From Alphaproteobacteria bacterium (GTDB lineage: Bacteria > Pseudomonadota > Alphaproteobacteria > MPNO01 > UBA2964): a DNA stretch of 64,000 nt. Position 1 is the stretch's first letter, and every line of letters starts with the position of its first letter. The notes under the pieces are model-generated. The model saw nothing but the letters and a program-made list of their open reading frames with translations. It was not told the origin of the DNA and made no database searches. The position numbers and the translations under genes are program-made. Positions 17,014-26,200 of this stretch are shown piece by piece. Location: the NCBI GenBank assembly GCA_012103315.1, contig WLWZ01000002.1, positions 135,381 through 199,380 on the forward strand, in the 5' to 3' direction.

Positions 17014-18966
17014 CTAGCTGCGGAGCTCTGCAAGACCTCTGAAATGATCCAGTGCACCAGGATTTGCCAACGCTTCGGTATTGCGTACCGCTCGATCGTG
17101 AATCACATCCCGAACGGCCAACTCGGTTATTTTTCCAGATTTGGTTCGCGGAATGTCAGGGACGGCGATTATTTTTGCCGGAACATGACGCGGCGACAAA
17201 TTTGCGCGTATCTGCAGCTTTATTTGATTGCGCAGCGTTTCATCCAAAGAATAACCGTCGCGTAATCGGACAAACAGAACGATCCTGGCATCCCCTTCCC
17301 AATCCTGCCCAACGGCAATGGCTTCCTCAATGGCATCAAGCTGCTCGACCTGGCTGTAAATTTCCGCCGTGCCGATCCGAACGCCACCGGGATTGAGTGT
17401 CGCATCCGAGCGACCCTGAATCATCATGCCACCATTCTCTGTCAGCGCGACCCAGTCACCGTGACACCAGACGTCGGGAAAACGTTCAAAATAAGCTGCA
17501 TGGTATCGCTCGTCTTTCTCATCGTTCCAGAACCCAACCGGCATCGACGGGAAAGGTTTCAAACACACAAGCTCCCCTAATTCGCCAACCATCGACTGGC
17601 CGTTATCATCATAAACCGCGACATCCATAGCGAGGCAAACCGCCTGAATCTCACCGCGCCAAACCGGCCCAATGGGATTGCCGCCAACAAAACAACCCAC
17701 GATATCAGTCCCACCGGAGATCGAGGAAACGCAGATATCCGCTTTAATATTGTCGTAAATAAAATCAAAGCTTTCGGGCACCAAAGGTGAACCTGTCGAC
17801 ATCAATGTCCGAACATTCGTCAGATCATGAGTTTCTTGAGGGTTCAGTTTGGCGTTCTTTGCGGCATCGACAAACTTCGCCGAGGTGCCGAAATGGGTCA
17901 TCCTCGATCGTTCTGCAAAATCAAACAAGCTGTTGCCATCGGGATAAAAAGGCGAGCCATCATAGAGGAGGATCATAGCCCCAGCTGCGAGGCCGGACAC
18001 CAACCAGTTCCACATCATCCAGCCAAGTGTTGTGAAATAGAAAACGCGGTCACCCGGTTTCACATCGGTCTGCAAGAGGTGATCTTTCAAATGCTGGATC
18101 AGTGTCCCACCAGCACCATGCACAATGCATTTTGGAACGCCCGTCGTTCCCGACGAGAACAAAATATAGAGCGGATGATTGAATTCGAACCGCTCAAAGA
18201 TAATATCCCCACTGGAAAATGGCGCGATAAAATCAGGAAGTGATGTCTTTCCAGAGTCCCCAATCGGCACAGCTTCATCCGCGTCGTACGGTATGATCAC
18301 CACTGTCTCGACGGACGGCAGTTTCGCGCACACCTCGTCAATCCGTTCTGAACAATCTATAGCCCGACCGTTGTAGAAATACTGATCCGCAGCAAATAAG
18401 AGTTTGGGCTTGATCTGCCCGAACCGATCCAGAACCCCCTGCGTGCCAAAATCGGGAGAACAGGAGGACCAGACAGCGCCGAGGCTCGCTGTCGCCAACA
18501 TTGCCGCAATTGATTCCGGCAGGTTGGGCAAGTAACCCGCCACCCGATCACCTGTTTTGATACCGGCATTTTGCATCGCCTGTCTTAAACGCGACACCAA
18601 ATCATAGAGATCCGCCCCGGTGAGCGTTCGCTCAACACCCGTTTCGCCGCGAAACATAAGCGCGGGTGTATTCCCCCGTTGGCGCAGCAAATTCTCGGCA
18701 AAATTCAAGCGGGCTTCCGGGAAGAATACGGCACCAGGCATTTTGTCAGGGTGTTGCAAGACGACATTGTTGTGATTGTCACCGAGGACGCCAGCAAAGT
18801 CCCAAAGGGTTAACCAGAAGTCTTCTGGTTTTTCGACCGACCATTTGTGCAGAGACGCATAATCAGGACAAGACACACCCCATCGTCCCTCAACAATATT
18901 GATGAATTTGGTTAGGTTGCTAGCGGCGATCCTTGCCGGATCAGGTTGCCAAAGCTTGGTATTCAA
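17014..18966 (-). CDS. aacS: Acetoacetate-CoA ligase
   Basis: This 650-residue ANL-superfamily enzyme activates acetoacetate with ATP and CoA through an acyl-AMP intermediate, feeding ketone bodies or PHB breakdown products into acetyl-CoA. The signature YILFSSGTTGVPKCIVHG is followed by GWMMWNWLVSGL, STGSPL and SISGGTDI, which are specific to the acetoacetyl-CoA synthetase branch. The C-terminal motif PRTKSGKI contains the catalytic lysine (K612), the residue reversibly acetylated in relatives. The start is a TTG with AGGAG 9 bases upstream. It is followed by the sirtuin gene, probably in one operon. Confidence 0.96.
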   Translation of the reverse strand: MNTKLWQPDPARIAASNLTKFINIVEGRWGVSCPDYASLHKWSVEKPEDFWLTLWDFAGVLGDNHNNVVLQHPDKMPGAVFFPEARLNFAENLLRQRGNTPALMFRGETGVERTLTGADLYDLVSRLRQAMQNAGIKTGDRVAGYLPNLPESIAAMLATASLGAVWSSCSPDFGTQGVLDRFGQIKPKLLFAADQYFYNGRAIDCSERIDEVCAKLPSVETVVIIPYDADEAVPIGDSGKTSLPDFIAPFSSGDIIFERFEFNHPLYILFSSGTTGVPKCIVHGAGGTLIQHLKDHLLQTDVKPGDRVFYFTTLGWMMWNWLVSGLAAGAMILLYDGSPFYPDGNSLFDFAERSRMTHFGTSAKFVDAAKNAKLNPQETHDLTNVRTLMSTGSPLVPESFDFIYDNIKADICVSSISGGTDIVGCFVGGNPIGPVWRGEIQAVCLAMDVAVYDDNGQSMVGELGELVCLKPFPSMPVGFWNDEKDERYHAAYFERFPDVWCHGDWVALTENGGMMIQGRSDATLNPGGVRIGTAEIYSQVEQLDAIEEAIAVGQDWEGDARIVLFVRLRDGYSLDETLRNQIKLQIRANLSPRHVPAKIIAVPDIPRTKSGKITELAVRDVIHDRAVRNTEALANPGALDHFRGLAELRS

Positions 18967-19068
18967 GACGGCGCTCTCCTTTATCGCTTACTACGCCAAT
19001 TCATTTCTCGCGCGTCAAGCGGCGCAGCACCCTATCCCGCGCCCCATCATGAGCATAGGGTGCTCGCC

Positions 19069-19983
19069 ATGAGTTCCCCATCCCAACCGAGCGCTAGTTC
19101 AGCGCGGCTATCACCCGCGATTCAAGGTGCGTTATGGACTGTCATCGCGTCGTTTTGCGTTGTCGCCTTTACCGCTATTGGCAAGTATCTGACGGCGGAA
19201 ATGTCGGTCCCTATGATCACCTTTTTTAGATGCGTGTTTGGTGTGCTGTTCATTGTCCCGTGGGTGACTCGTGTTGGGCTAGCGGGGCTCGCCACAAGAC
19301 GCCCGGTACTCTTAATAGCCCGCGGCATCAATACGCTCATCGGCCTTTACTGTGTATTTTTTGCTGTCGCTCTTATCCCGCTCGCTGACGTCGTCGCCAT
19401 TCAATACAGCAAACCGATCTTTGCCTCTCTCGCCGCTGTGCTCATCCTGCGGGAGATCATGTATGGCGCTCGCTGGCGTGCCCTTATAATTGGCTTTGTT
19501 GGCATGCTGATTATTATTCGACCGGGTTTTGCCGAATGGAATATCGGCGTCCTATTTGCACTCGGCGCGATGGCCGCCGGCGCCTTCACGACCATCTCCG
19601 TCAAGCTCATGACCCGCACAGAACCACCGGATCGAATCGTCGCTTATACGCTGGTGGTCATGACCATCGGGTCCGCGGTCCCGGCGATCCTTTCCTGGCA
19701 AACACCCACTTTGGAACAGCTTTTGTGGCTAGTGCTGCTCGGTGGATTAGCGACGGGGTTTCAGCGTTGCGTGGCCCGTGCCTACGCTGCTGCAGATGCT
19801 ACTGTTGTTTTACCATTTGAATTTATTCGGCTGCTAATTGCAGTAGCGTTCGGCTTCTTCATTTTCGGCGAAGCGCTTGATGGCTGGACTTGGGCGGGTG
19901 GCACTGTCATCTTCGCCGCGAGCATGTACGTCGTCCATGCAGAAGCCAAACGAAATGCAAACAAAACGGCGGCAAACGAATAA
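19069..19983 (+). CDS. EamA/DMT-family exporter 1
   Basis: This protein of about 304 residues has ten predicted membrane helices in two EamA repeats. I start it at the ATG at 19069 (AGGG 8 bases upstream), which gives the normal length. An in-frame upstream start at 18946 would overlap the divergent aacS start and add 41 non-hydrophobic residues. Key family segments include the PLADVVAIQYSKPIF loop ending repeat 1 and a GEALDGWTWAGG block near the end. DMT proteins export amino acids, nucleosides or other metabolites; the substrate is unknown. It is followed by a second DMT gene after 42 bp. Confidence 0.88.
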   Translation: MSSPSQPSASSARLSPAIQGALWTVIASFCVVAFTAIGKYLTAEMSVPMITFFRCVFGVLFIVPWVTRVGLAGLATRRPVLLIARGINTLIGLYCVFFAVALIPLADVVAIQYSKPIFASLAAVLILREIMYGARWRALIIGFVGMLIIIRPGFAEWNIGVLFALGAMAAGAFTTISVKLMTRTEPPDRIVAYTLVVMTIGSAVPAILSWQTPTLEQLLWLVLLGGLATGFQRCVARAYAAADATVVLPFEFIRLLIAVAFGFFIFGEALDGWTWAGGTVIFAASMYVVHAEAKRNANKTAANE

Positions 19984-20025
19984 CACGTTCCACTCTCTCA
20001 ACCATATTACGCATAACGGAATACC

Positions 20026-20931
20026 ATGATTCGCGCGTATATCAGCCAATTGCGAAATAAATATCCCAGCGCCGTTGAGGGTGCCGCCTGGATGATGGTT
20101 AGCGCCGCTACATGGTCTGTCATGGTCGCCATTGCACGTGGCTTAAAAGACGACGTACATCTCTTTGAAGTCGTCTTTTTCCGGAGCCTCTTCGGCCTTT
20201 TATTTTTGGTCCCCCTATTTTGGAACAAGAACTTTACAGGGTTAAAAACACGACGCTTCGGCATGCATATGGTACGAGGCCTCTCAGGGGTTGCGTCACT
20301 ATATTTGATGTTTGGCGCGCTTATCTTTATCCCGATGGGCGATGTCGCCGCTATTACTTTCACGCGGCCACTCTTGGCATCGGTCTGCGCCATAATGTTT
20401 CTCGGCGAAGCCTCCCGCGGCCACAGATGGACTGCGGTCATCTTCGGACTCATCGGCGCCTATATCATCGTACGACCGGGTGTTAGCCCCGTTTCCTGGG
20501 GACAAATCCTCGCTATCATTTGTGTGGTTGCAATGGTCATAAACTCAATGGCCATCAAGTCGCTGACGCGAACGGATGCCGCCGACACGATCGTCGTCTG
20601 GCAAATGATTGTTTTCACAACCGTTTCCATTGGCCCCGCGATATATGTATGGGTAATGCCAACCCTTGAGCAAATTGGCTTATTAATTTTAATGGGGTTT
20701 GCGGGAACGATCACCCAACGGGCAATGACCCGGGCATACAGAGCGGCGGACGCCACCATCGTCTTGCCATTTGAATATATGCGGCTGCCTTTTGCCGCTT
20801 TTATGGGGCTCGTGCTGTTTGCCGAGTTTCCTGACATTTGGGTTTGGATTGGCGGTACCATAATTTTCATTGCGACGGTTTATATGGCAAAAAAAGAGCG
20901 GCAAGAAGCGAGAGAAGGGAAACAGGATTAG
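20026..20931 (+). CDS. EamA/DMT-family exporter 2
   Basis: This 301-residue ten-helix EamA transporter is built like its upstream neighbour: a PMGDVAAITFTRPLLAS loop in repeat 1, then RAYRAADATIVLPFEYMRLPFAA in repeat 2, which matches RAYAAADATVVLPFEFIRLLIA in the first. The two are evidently tandem duplicates that have diverged. Their substrates may differ. The gene starts at an ATG 42 bp after the stop of exporter 1 and is probably co-transcribed. It ends in a charged KKERQEAREGKQD tail. Confidence 0.9.
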   Translation: MIRAYISQLRNKYPSAVEGAAWMMVSAATWSVMVAIARGLKDDVHLFEVVFFRSLFGLLFLVPLFWNKNFTGLKTRRFGMHMVRGLSGVASLYLMFGALIFIPMGDVAAITFTRPLLASVCAIMFLGEASRGHRWTAVIFGLIGAYIIVRPGVSPVSWGQILAIICVVAMVINSMAIKSLTRTDAADTIVVWQMIVFTTVSIGPAIYVWVMPTLEQIGLLILMGFAGTITQRAMTRAYRAADATIVLPFEYMRLPFAAFMGLVLFAEFPDIWVWIGGTIIFIATVYMAKKERQEAREGKQD

Positions 20932-20992
20932 GTGGAGAAAAGAGATCCATGGTAGTTAGGCAATCAAACACGAAGCCAATAAATTACAGACG

Positions 20993-21703
20993 ATGTTAGA
21001 GTATAAAAACACAGACCTTTGGTCGGCATACGGCCATACGTTTTACGCACCCGCCCTCAACAAAGATTCCATCGCGCTGGATTTAGGCGCTTCAACCGCC
21101 CTGTTCGGCCACGAGGTTGCGGACGAGATCGGATGCCAGTTTCACGCCGTCGAGGCATTGCCGGAAAACTTCGAAAGGATCAAAGAGACCGACCTCCTAA
21201 AAAAGCATCATTTTGCGATTTGTGGTGAAGACAAATCACAAAACTTTTCCGTGGTTGACGATGAAGATCGTTGGGGCCTAATCCGATCAGGGGGGGTTGC
21301 AGATCAGGGGGAAACCGTGGAAGTCCCGGGCATCACGTTAAAGAGCTTCCTTGGACATATCGGTGCAGACCTGATCGATCTCGCAAAGATTGATATCGAA
21401 AGCGCCGAGATCGCGATGTTCGATTCAACAGATGATGAAACGCTGCGATCCATCAAACAGATCTCCATCGAGTTTCATGACTTTATGGATCCAAACTTGA
21501 TCGAGCCCGTGCAACGCATCCTCCAAAGGATGGATGTTCTTGGTTTCCATACATTTGTCTTTACCCGCAATTTTCACGGCGATGTCTTGTTCATTAATCC
21601 AGAGCATATCGAACTATCCGGCGTCCAAGTATTTACGTTTAAACACATCACAAAAAATCTGCGGGGTATTCAAAGAATTTTGTCCCGTGGCAGTTTAAAA
21701 TAG
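20993..21703 (+). CDS. FkbM-family SAM-dependent methyltransferase
   Basis: This 236-residue protein has the FkbM-type Rossmann start ALDLGASTALFGHEVA near residue 28, a HAVEALPENFERIK segment where the SAM ribose is held, and LIDLAKIDIESAEIAMF, the family-typical KxDxExxE block that follows the substrate strand. FkbM proteins methylate hydroxyls in polyketides or glycans, or act in surface-sugar modification. No glycan genes are adjacent, so the substrate is open. The upstream 61 bp contains no clear terminator, so read-through from the DMT pair is possible. Confidence 0.87.
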   Translation: MLEYKNTDLWSAYGHTFYAPALNKDSIALDLGASTALFGHEVADEIGCQFHAVEALPENFERIKETDLLKKHHFAICGEDKSQNFSVVDDEDRWGLIRSGGVADQGETVEVPGITLKSFLGHIGADLIDLAKIDIESAEIAMFDSTDDETLRSIKQISIEFHDFMDPNLIEPVQRILQRMDVLGFHTFVFTRNFHGDVLFINPEHIELSGVQVFTFKHITKNLRGIQRILSRGSLK

Positions 21704-21771
21704 CCTTGCGGACAGGTGACTATCCGCCGTGATAGGACAATACTGGTCGGTCCTTACAAGGGGGGCCTTTG

Positions 21772-23400
21772 ATGGCTGGTGAGCCACAAGAATATGACTA
21801 CATCATCGTCGGCGCAGGCTCTGCGGGATGCGTCCTGGCAAACCGATTAAGCACCGACCCGAAGAACCGTGTCTTGCTTCTCGAAGCAGGACCCGCTGAT
21901 CGCAATCCCCTTATCCATCTACCCGTTGGCCCCGCCCGGGTGATCAACGATCCAAAATATGACTGGTGCTACGAAACTGAACCGCAAGCCAATCTGGCCG
22001 GACGCAAGATCGCCTGGACACGCGGCAAAACATTAGGCGGCTCTTCGTCCCTCAACGGCATGGTTTATATTCGCGGACACGCCCGCGATTACGATTTGTG
22101 GGCCCAGCGCGGCCTAACCGGCTGGTCATATGATGATGTCCTGCCGTATTTTAAGAAGGCGGAGCATAACGAACGGGGCGGCGGTGAATTCCACGGTAGC
22201 GAGGGTCCGTTAAACGTTACCGAAGGAGGTCAAAACCACTCTTTGTACGACGCCTTTGTGTCCGCTGGGGAACAGGCGGGTCATCAACTCAATGATGATT
22301 TTAATGGCGCCGATCAAGAAGGCGTCGGTCGATTTCAATTCACCATCAAGAACGCCCGGCGCTCAAGCACCGCTGTTGCATATCTTCGTCCAGCAAAGTC
22401 ACGCCGCAATTTAGTTGTTGAGACTGATGCTAAAACTCAAACTGTGACTTTTGACGGCACGCGCGCAACAGGTATCGCCTACAAACATAAGGGCAATGAC
22501 AAAATCGCCATAGCCCACCGCGAGGTTATTCTCGCCGGTGGCGCGATCAATTCTCCGCAACTGCTGATGCTGTCCGGTATCGGCGATGCGACGGCGTTGA
22601 ACGCGCTAGGCATTGAAACGGTGATCAACCGACCCGAAGTTGGAAAGAACCTGCAGGACCACCTATCGATCCGGGTGATGCATCAGTCGAAGATTCGCAC
22701 GATTACCGACGAGCTGAGCAAGTTTGAGCGCGGTATCGCTGCGGTCATTCGCGCCGTTTTGCTCCGCAGCGGCCCGGCAGCAGGATTTCCCCTGGCAGGA
22801 GGGGCCTTCCTGAAAACCTCCCCCGATCTTGAGATGCCGGACGTTCAAATTCATTTCAGCCCCGGCAACTTGATGTCCATCCATCGCAAACCATTTGCAA
22901 AACCAGCAACCGATCATACGCGGCCGGACGCCTTTATGTGCCATGCTTGCCAGCTGCGCCCGGAAAGCCGCGGTGAGATAAGGCTGAGAAGCGGCGACCC
23001 CGAAACGCCACCTGCCATGGAACCCAACTATCTTTCCGCCGACTATGACCGGCAGGTCATGCGGGCTGGATTCAAAATTGCCCGCAATCTGCTGTCCCAA
23101 CCAGCCCTTACCGAATATAGCTTGGGCGAGATCTGGCCTGGACCAGACGTGCAAACTGATGATGAGATCGACGACTTCGTCGCCAATGCTGCTGGCACGG
23201 TCTATCACCCGGTTGGCACCTGTCGCATGGGAGTCGATCAGGAAGCCGTCCTCGATGGTGCCTTGAAAGTGCGGGGCGCAACCGGCTTGCGCGTCGTCGA
23301 TGCCTCCATCATGCCAACGCTGGTGGGCGGGAATACGAATGCGCCAACGATCATGATTGCAGAGAAGGCCGCGGATATGATTTTGGCGGATCAATCGTAA
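21772..23400 (+). CDS. GMC-family FAD-dependent oxidoreductase (choline/alcohol dehydrogenase-like)
   Basis: This protein of about 542 residues belongs to the glucose-methanol-choline family. It has the FAD-binding [17 protein letters not shown] at the N-terminus, the [14 protein letters not shown] signature-1 region near residue 87, a [16 protein letters not shown] signature-2, and a C-terminal HPVGTCRMG plus [14 protein letters not shown] with the active-site His and Asn. Such enzymes oxidise choline, polyethylene glycol or other primary alcohols to aldehydes. The ATG at 21772 is preferred to a TTG one codon upstream because of the AAGGGGGG site. No betaine aldehyde dehydrogenase gene is adjacent, so choline is only one option. 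Confidence 0.94.
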   Translation: MAGEPQEYDYIIVGAGSAGCVLANRLSTDPKNRVLLLEAGPADRNPLIHLPVGPARVINDPKYDWCYETEPQANLAGRKIAWTRGKTLGGSSSLNGMVYIRGHARDYDLWAQRGLTGWSYDDVLPYFKKAEHNERGGGEFHGSEGPLNVTEGGQNHSLYDAFVSAGEQAGHQLNDDFNGADQEGVGRFQFTIKNARRSSTAVAYLRPAKSRRNLVVETDAKTQTVTFDGTRATGIAYKHKGNDKIAIAHREVILAGGAINSPQLLMLSGIGDATALNALGIETVINRPEVGKNLQDHLSIRVMHQSKIRTITDELSKFERGIAAVIRAVLLRSGPAAGFPLAGGAFLKTSPDLEMPDVQIHFSPGNLMSIHRKPFAKPATDHTRPDAFMCHACQLRPESRGEIRLRSGDPETPPAMEPNYLSADYDRQVMRAGFKIARNLLSQPALTEYSLGEIWPGPDVQTDDEIDDFVANAAGTVYHPVGTCRMGVDQEAVLDGALKVRGATGLRVVDASIMPTLVGGNTNAPTIMIAEKAADMILADQS

Positions 23401-23475
23401 AGTGGTACGCTAGGGTTATAACCGTTTCCGCCGGGCAAACGCTCCGGCTCGACCCACTTCAGTACCGGAACAGAT

Positions 23476-24753
23476 TTGACCGAGCAGTCCCCCTCAGGGC
23501 AACCCAGCGCACCAAAAGACAACCCCGAAAGTGCACCAATAACCGGCATGGCAGCGTTGCGCTATCGCGATGTGCAATTGCTCATGATTGGCAAAGTCTT
23601 TGGCTGGATTCCGCTCTTTATGGTTATAACCGCGATCGGCTATCAGGTTTATGACGTCACCGGAAAAGTTGAAAACCTTGCCTATATTGGATTAGCGACC
23701 TTTGCACCTGCTCTCGGGCTGTCATTGATAACCGGCTATGTTGCCGATCTGTTCGACCGCAAGAAAGTCGTTGGGTGTTGCTATGCTAGAGTCGGGGTTT
23801 CGGCCGTTCTATTTCTACTTTGGTCGCTAGGCGACCAAACCGAAATCTGGCCGGTATTCGCGATCTTGCTATTGCTTGGGACAGGACGAGCCTTTTATCA
23901 CCCAGCCGCAAACTCGTTAGTGCCCAATCTCGTCCCACCGGAAATATTTCCCAACGCTGTTGCCTGGCACACCAGCACTAACAAGATCGCCCAAACTATC
24001 GGGCCGATGCTTGGTGGTTTTATCTATCTCGCCGGGCCGGAATACGTCTATGCCATCTCTGCCTGCGGCCTCGCGGTCGGTGCGATCACAAGCTTTTTTA
24101 TCAAAACCAAAACGACCCGCGCCGGAAAGGAACCGACAAGCTGGCGCGTTCTGTTTGCCGGACTGCGCTATGTTTATGACAAGAAGATTATCTTCGGTGC
24201 GATAACGCTCGATTTGTTTGTTGTCTTGCTCGGAGGCGTCACCGCGCTGTTACCAGTCTTTGCCAAAGATATTCTCGATGTTGGGCCGGCCGGGGCAGGA
24301 ATGCTGCGCGGTGCCATCGCCGCCGGATCGCTGGCAACCGGGATCGCCCTCACCCGTATTAGCATGACGCGTTCCGTTGGTGTGACGCTCTATATCAGTA
24401 TCCTCGTCTTTGGCGGCGCGACGATATTGTTCGGTCTATCGACAAGTTTGTGGTTGTCGCTGGTCGCCATGGTGATCGTCGGCATCGGCGATATGGTCAG
24501 CGTCTATATACGCGTCACCCTCATTCAGATCGCAACACCCGATGACATGCGTGGCCGGGTCAGCGCCGTCAATTCAGTGTTTACTGGGGCATCAAATGAG
24601 ATTGGCGAGTTTCGGGCGGGTATGATGGCGGCTGCCTTCGGTGCTGTCCCTGCAGTCTTGTTCGGTGGTATAGGCTGCTTTGCTGTCGCAGGGATTTGTT
24701 GGGCCGCCTTCCCCGAACTCCGCAAGGTTCAAAGAATGGACCGAGAACTTTAA
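23476..24753 (+). CDS. MFS transporter (enterobactin exporter-like, EntS type)
   Basis: This 425-residue protein has about 12 hydrophobic segments. The loop motif GYVADLFDRKKVVG between helices 2 and 3 and the TPDDMRGRVSAVNSVF segment in the second half place it with EntS/MFS_3-type carriers. The start is a TTG with GGA about 6 bases upstream. An ATG at 23548 (Met25) is a fallback and would still leave helix 1 intact. It follows the GMC oxidoreductase by 75 bp on the same strand. The substrate is unknown. Confidence 0.85.
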   Translation: MTEQSPSGQPSAPKDNPESAPITGMAALRYRDVQLLMIGKVFGWIPLFMVITAIGYQVYDVTGKVENLAYIGLATFAPALGLSLITGYVADLFDRKKVVGCCYARVGVSAVLFLLWSLGDQTEIWPVFAILLLLGTGRAFYHPAANSLVPNLVPPEIFPNAVAWHTSTNKIAQTIGPMLGGFIYLAGPEYVYAISACGLAVGAITSFFIKTKTTRAGKEPTSWRVLFAGLRYVYDKKIIFGAITLDLFVVLLGGVTALLPVFAKDILDVGPAGAGMLRGAIAAGSLATGIALTRISMTRSVGVTLYISILVFGGATILFGLSTSLWLSLVAMVIVGIGDMVSVYIRVTLIQIATPDDMRGRVSAVNSVFTGASNEIGEFRAGMMAAAFGAVPAVLFGGIGCFAVAGICWAAFPELRKVQRMDREL

Positions 24754-25161
24754 TCAGTCCTCATCAGTGCACTGAAACGTTTCGTATTCCGCCGGGATGG
24801 TCATTTCCATCAACAGATAGTCCTCAGAATAATTCAGGACGTTGTGTTTGATGCAAGGCGGCTGAACCCAGCAGTCGCCTTCTTCGAAATGCTGCTCGCC
24901 ATGACCTTCAAAATACACGGTTGAGCTGCCCTTTAAGCAATAGACCATCTGGAATTCAAGATCATGATAATGCAGCCCGCTGCCGCCTTCGGGGCATGGC
25001 GCCGTCGTCTTGATCATGTGGATATGAACTTTGCCCTCTGTGATGTCAGCGATGCCGAAATCACGATATTCGCGATAAGTCCGAAGGCCACCGCTGACGA
25101 ACGGGTTTTCTTTAGCTTTATTGACAAGAAAAGTCGATTTTATTTTGTCTGCTCCAGACAT
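24754..25161 (-). CDS. Cupin-domain protein
   Basis: This protein of about 135 residues is a single-domain cupin with metal-ligand pattern H-x-H-x3-E in GLHYHDLEFQ and the late H in PPCIKHNVL. These typically bind Fe, Mn or Zn. Possible roles are dioxygenase, isomerase or binding protein. The in-frame start at 25203 is rejected because it lies inside a terminator hairpin; the ATG at 25161 has AGGGA about 8 bases upstream. It follows a TauD-type dioxygenase in the same direction but is separated by the terminator, so it probably has its own promoter. Confidence 0.8.
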   Translation of the reverse strand: MSGADKIKSTFLVNKAKENPFVSGGLRTYREYRDFGIADITEGKVHIHMIKTTAPCPEGGSGLHYHDLEFQMVYCLKGSSTVYFEGHGEQHFEEGDCWVQPPCIKHNVLNYSEDYLLMEMTIPAEYETFQCTDED

Positions 25162-25186
25162 TCTAAGGTCCCTATTTCTTAAATCT

Positions 25187-25214
25187 AAAAGAAGGGCGGC
25201 CATTCAAGCCGCCC
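25187..25214 (-). terminator. Rho-independent terminator after the TauD-type gene at 25243
   Basis: On the minus strand GGGCGGC-TTGAATG-GCCGCCC forms a perfect 7-bp GC stem with a 7-base loop, followed by TTCTTTT. It begins 29 bases beyond the dioxygenase stop at 25243 and ends before the cupin start at 25161. Confidence 0.8.
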
Positions 25215-25242
25215 ACATTGTAATTCTTCGTAAGCTGTAATC

Positions 25243-26097
25243 TTAGTTCAGCGGTCCATAGCCATTCAACGTCAGGCGCCGCATGAGCCGCGGCTCGTCA
25301 CGGGGAAAATCTCTCCTCATATGGATCGACGCGTAATTATCCCACATCACCATATCGCCGAGTTTCCATTCATGTTCAAACACCACGGATGGGTCTTCGG
25401 AAATATCAAATAGCTGATTGAGGATTTCCTCGTTTTCCTCAGGGGCCAAACCTTCGATCCGGGCTGACATCAACCGGCTGATATAAAGCGCTTTGCGGCC
25501 CGTTGCCGGGTGGGTTACAAAAATCGGCTGCTCATATTGCAACATCCCAGAGATATCAGAGTTATAGATATCGATCCGTTCGCGGCGTTTGTAATCATGA
25601 ATTTGTAGAATCTTACGGCCTTCTAGCTTCGCCTTCAGATCGTCAGGCACGTTGTCATAGGCTTTGTACATGTTGGAGAAACAGGTATTACCCCCCGAAC
25701 TCGGCAGGGTGATCGAATAGAGCAACGTCGCTTTGTGTGGTTTCTCATAATAGCTGGTGTCGTGATGGAACCACATTTCACCATCGCCAAACGCACCGAT
25801 TGGCTCACCGGTTTTCTCGTCTTTGATATTGGTCACGAACATAAAAGGCGTGTCGTAACTCCCACCTGGTGTTGAGCCGTTGGGGGAACGACGGCGTTCA
25901 CCAAGCCCGCCAAACGTATTGGCAAATGCCATCTGTTCTTCTTCAGTGATGTCCTGATCCCGAAACACCACCACGACATGTTCATGAAAAGCATCTTCGA
26001 TTTCTCGGACATCTACTTCACTGATGGGTTCACGCAGATCGACGCCCTTGATCTCGGCACCACAAGCATTTGAAAGCGGTTCAACAGTTACAGACAT
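25243..26097 (-). CDS. TauD/TfdA-family 2-oxoglutarate/Fe(II) dioxygenase A
   Basis: This 284-residue enzyme has the iron ligands H111-x-D113 in WFHHDTS and the distal H259 in MWDNYASIH, with R274 poised to bind 2-oxoglutarate. Members hydroxylate substrates next to a sulfonate, ether or carboxylate and release succinate and CO2. It is closely similar to dioxygenase C at 27845-28723 across the whole length and less so to dioxygenase B at 26201. It is transcribed divergently from B across a 103-bp gap. The substrate is not readable from the sequence. Confidence 0.92.
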   Translation of the reverse strand: MSVTVEPLSNACGAEIKGVDLREPISEVDVREIEDAFHEHVVVVFRDQDITEEEQMAFANTFGGLGERRRSPNGSTPGGSYDTPFMFVTNIKDEKTGEPIGAFGDGEMWFHHDTSYYEKPHKATLLYSITLPSSGGNTCFSNMYKAYDNVPDDLKAKLEGRKILQIHDYKRRERIDIYNSDISGMLQYEQPIFVTHPATGRKALYISRLMSARIEGLAPEENEEILNQLFDISEDPSVVFEHEWKLGDMVMWDNYASIHMRRDFPRDEPRLMRRLTLNGYGPLN

Positions 26098-26200
26098 GAC
26101 GTACAGCCTCTTTAGGAGTATTTTGTTGAGTGCAAATTATCACGGTTGCGACGAGATGTGAAACTATCCAGAGCAACTAGAAAAGTCTGGAAATACCAGC

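Noticed and set aside
18946-19068. Upstream extension of DMT exporter 1
   Set aside because: It would overlap the aacS start region and adds a polar leader not seen in the family; the ATG at 19069 has a ribosome site.
22663-23394. 243-residue open frame antisense to the GMC oxidoreductase
   Set aside because: It is fully inside a well-supported gene, has no family motifs, and its composition follows the antisense of the real frame.
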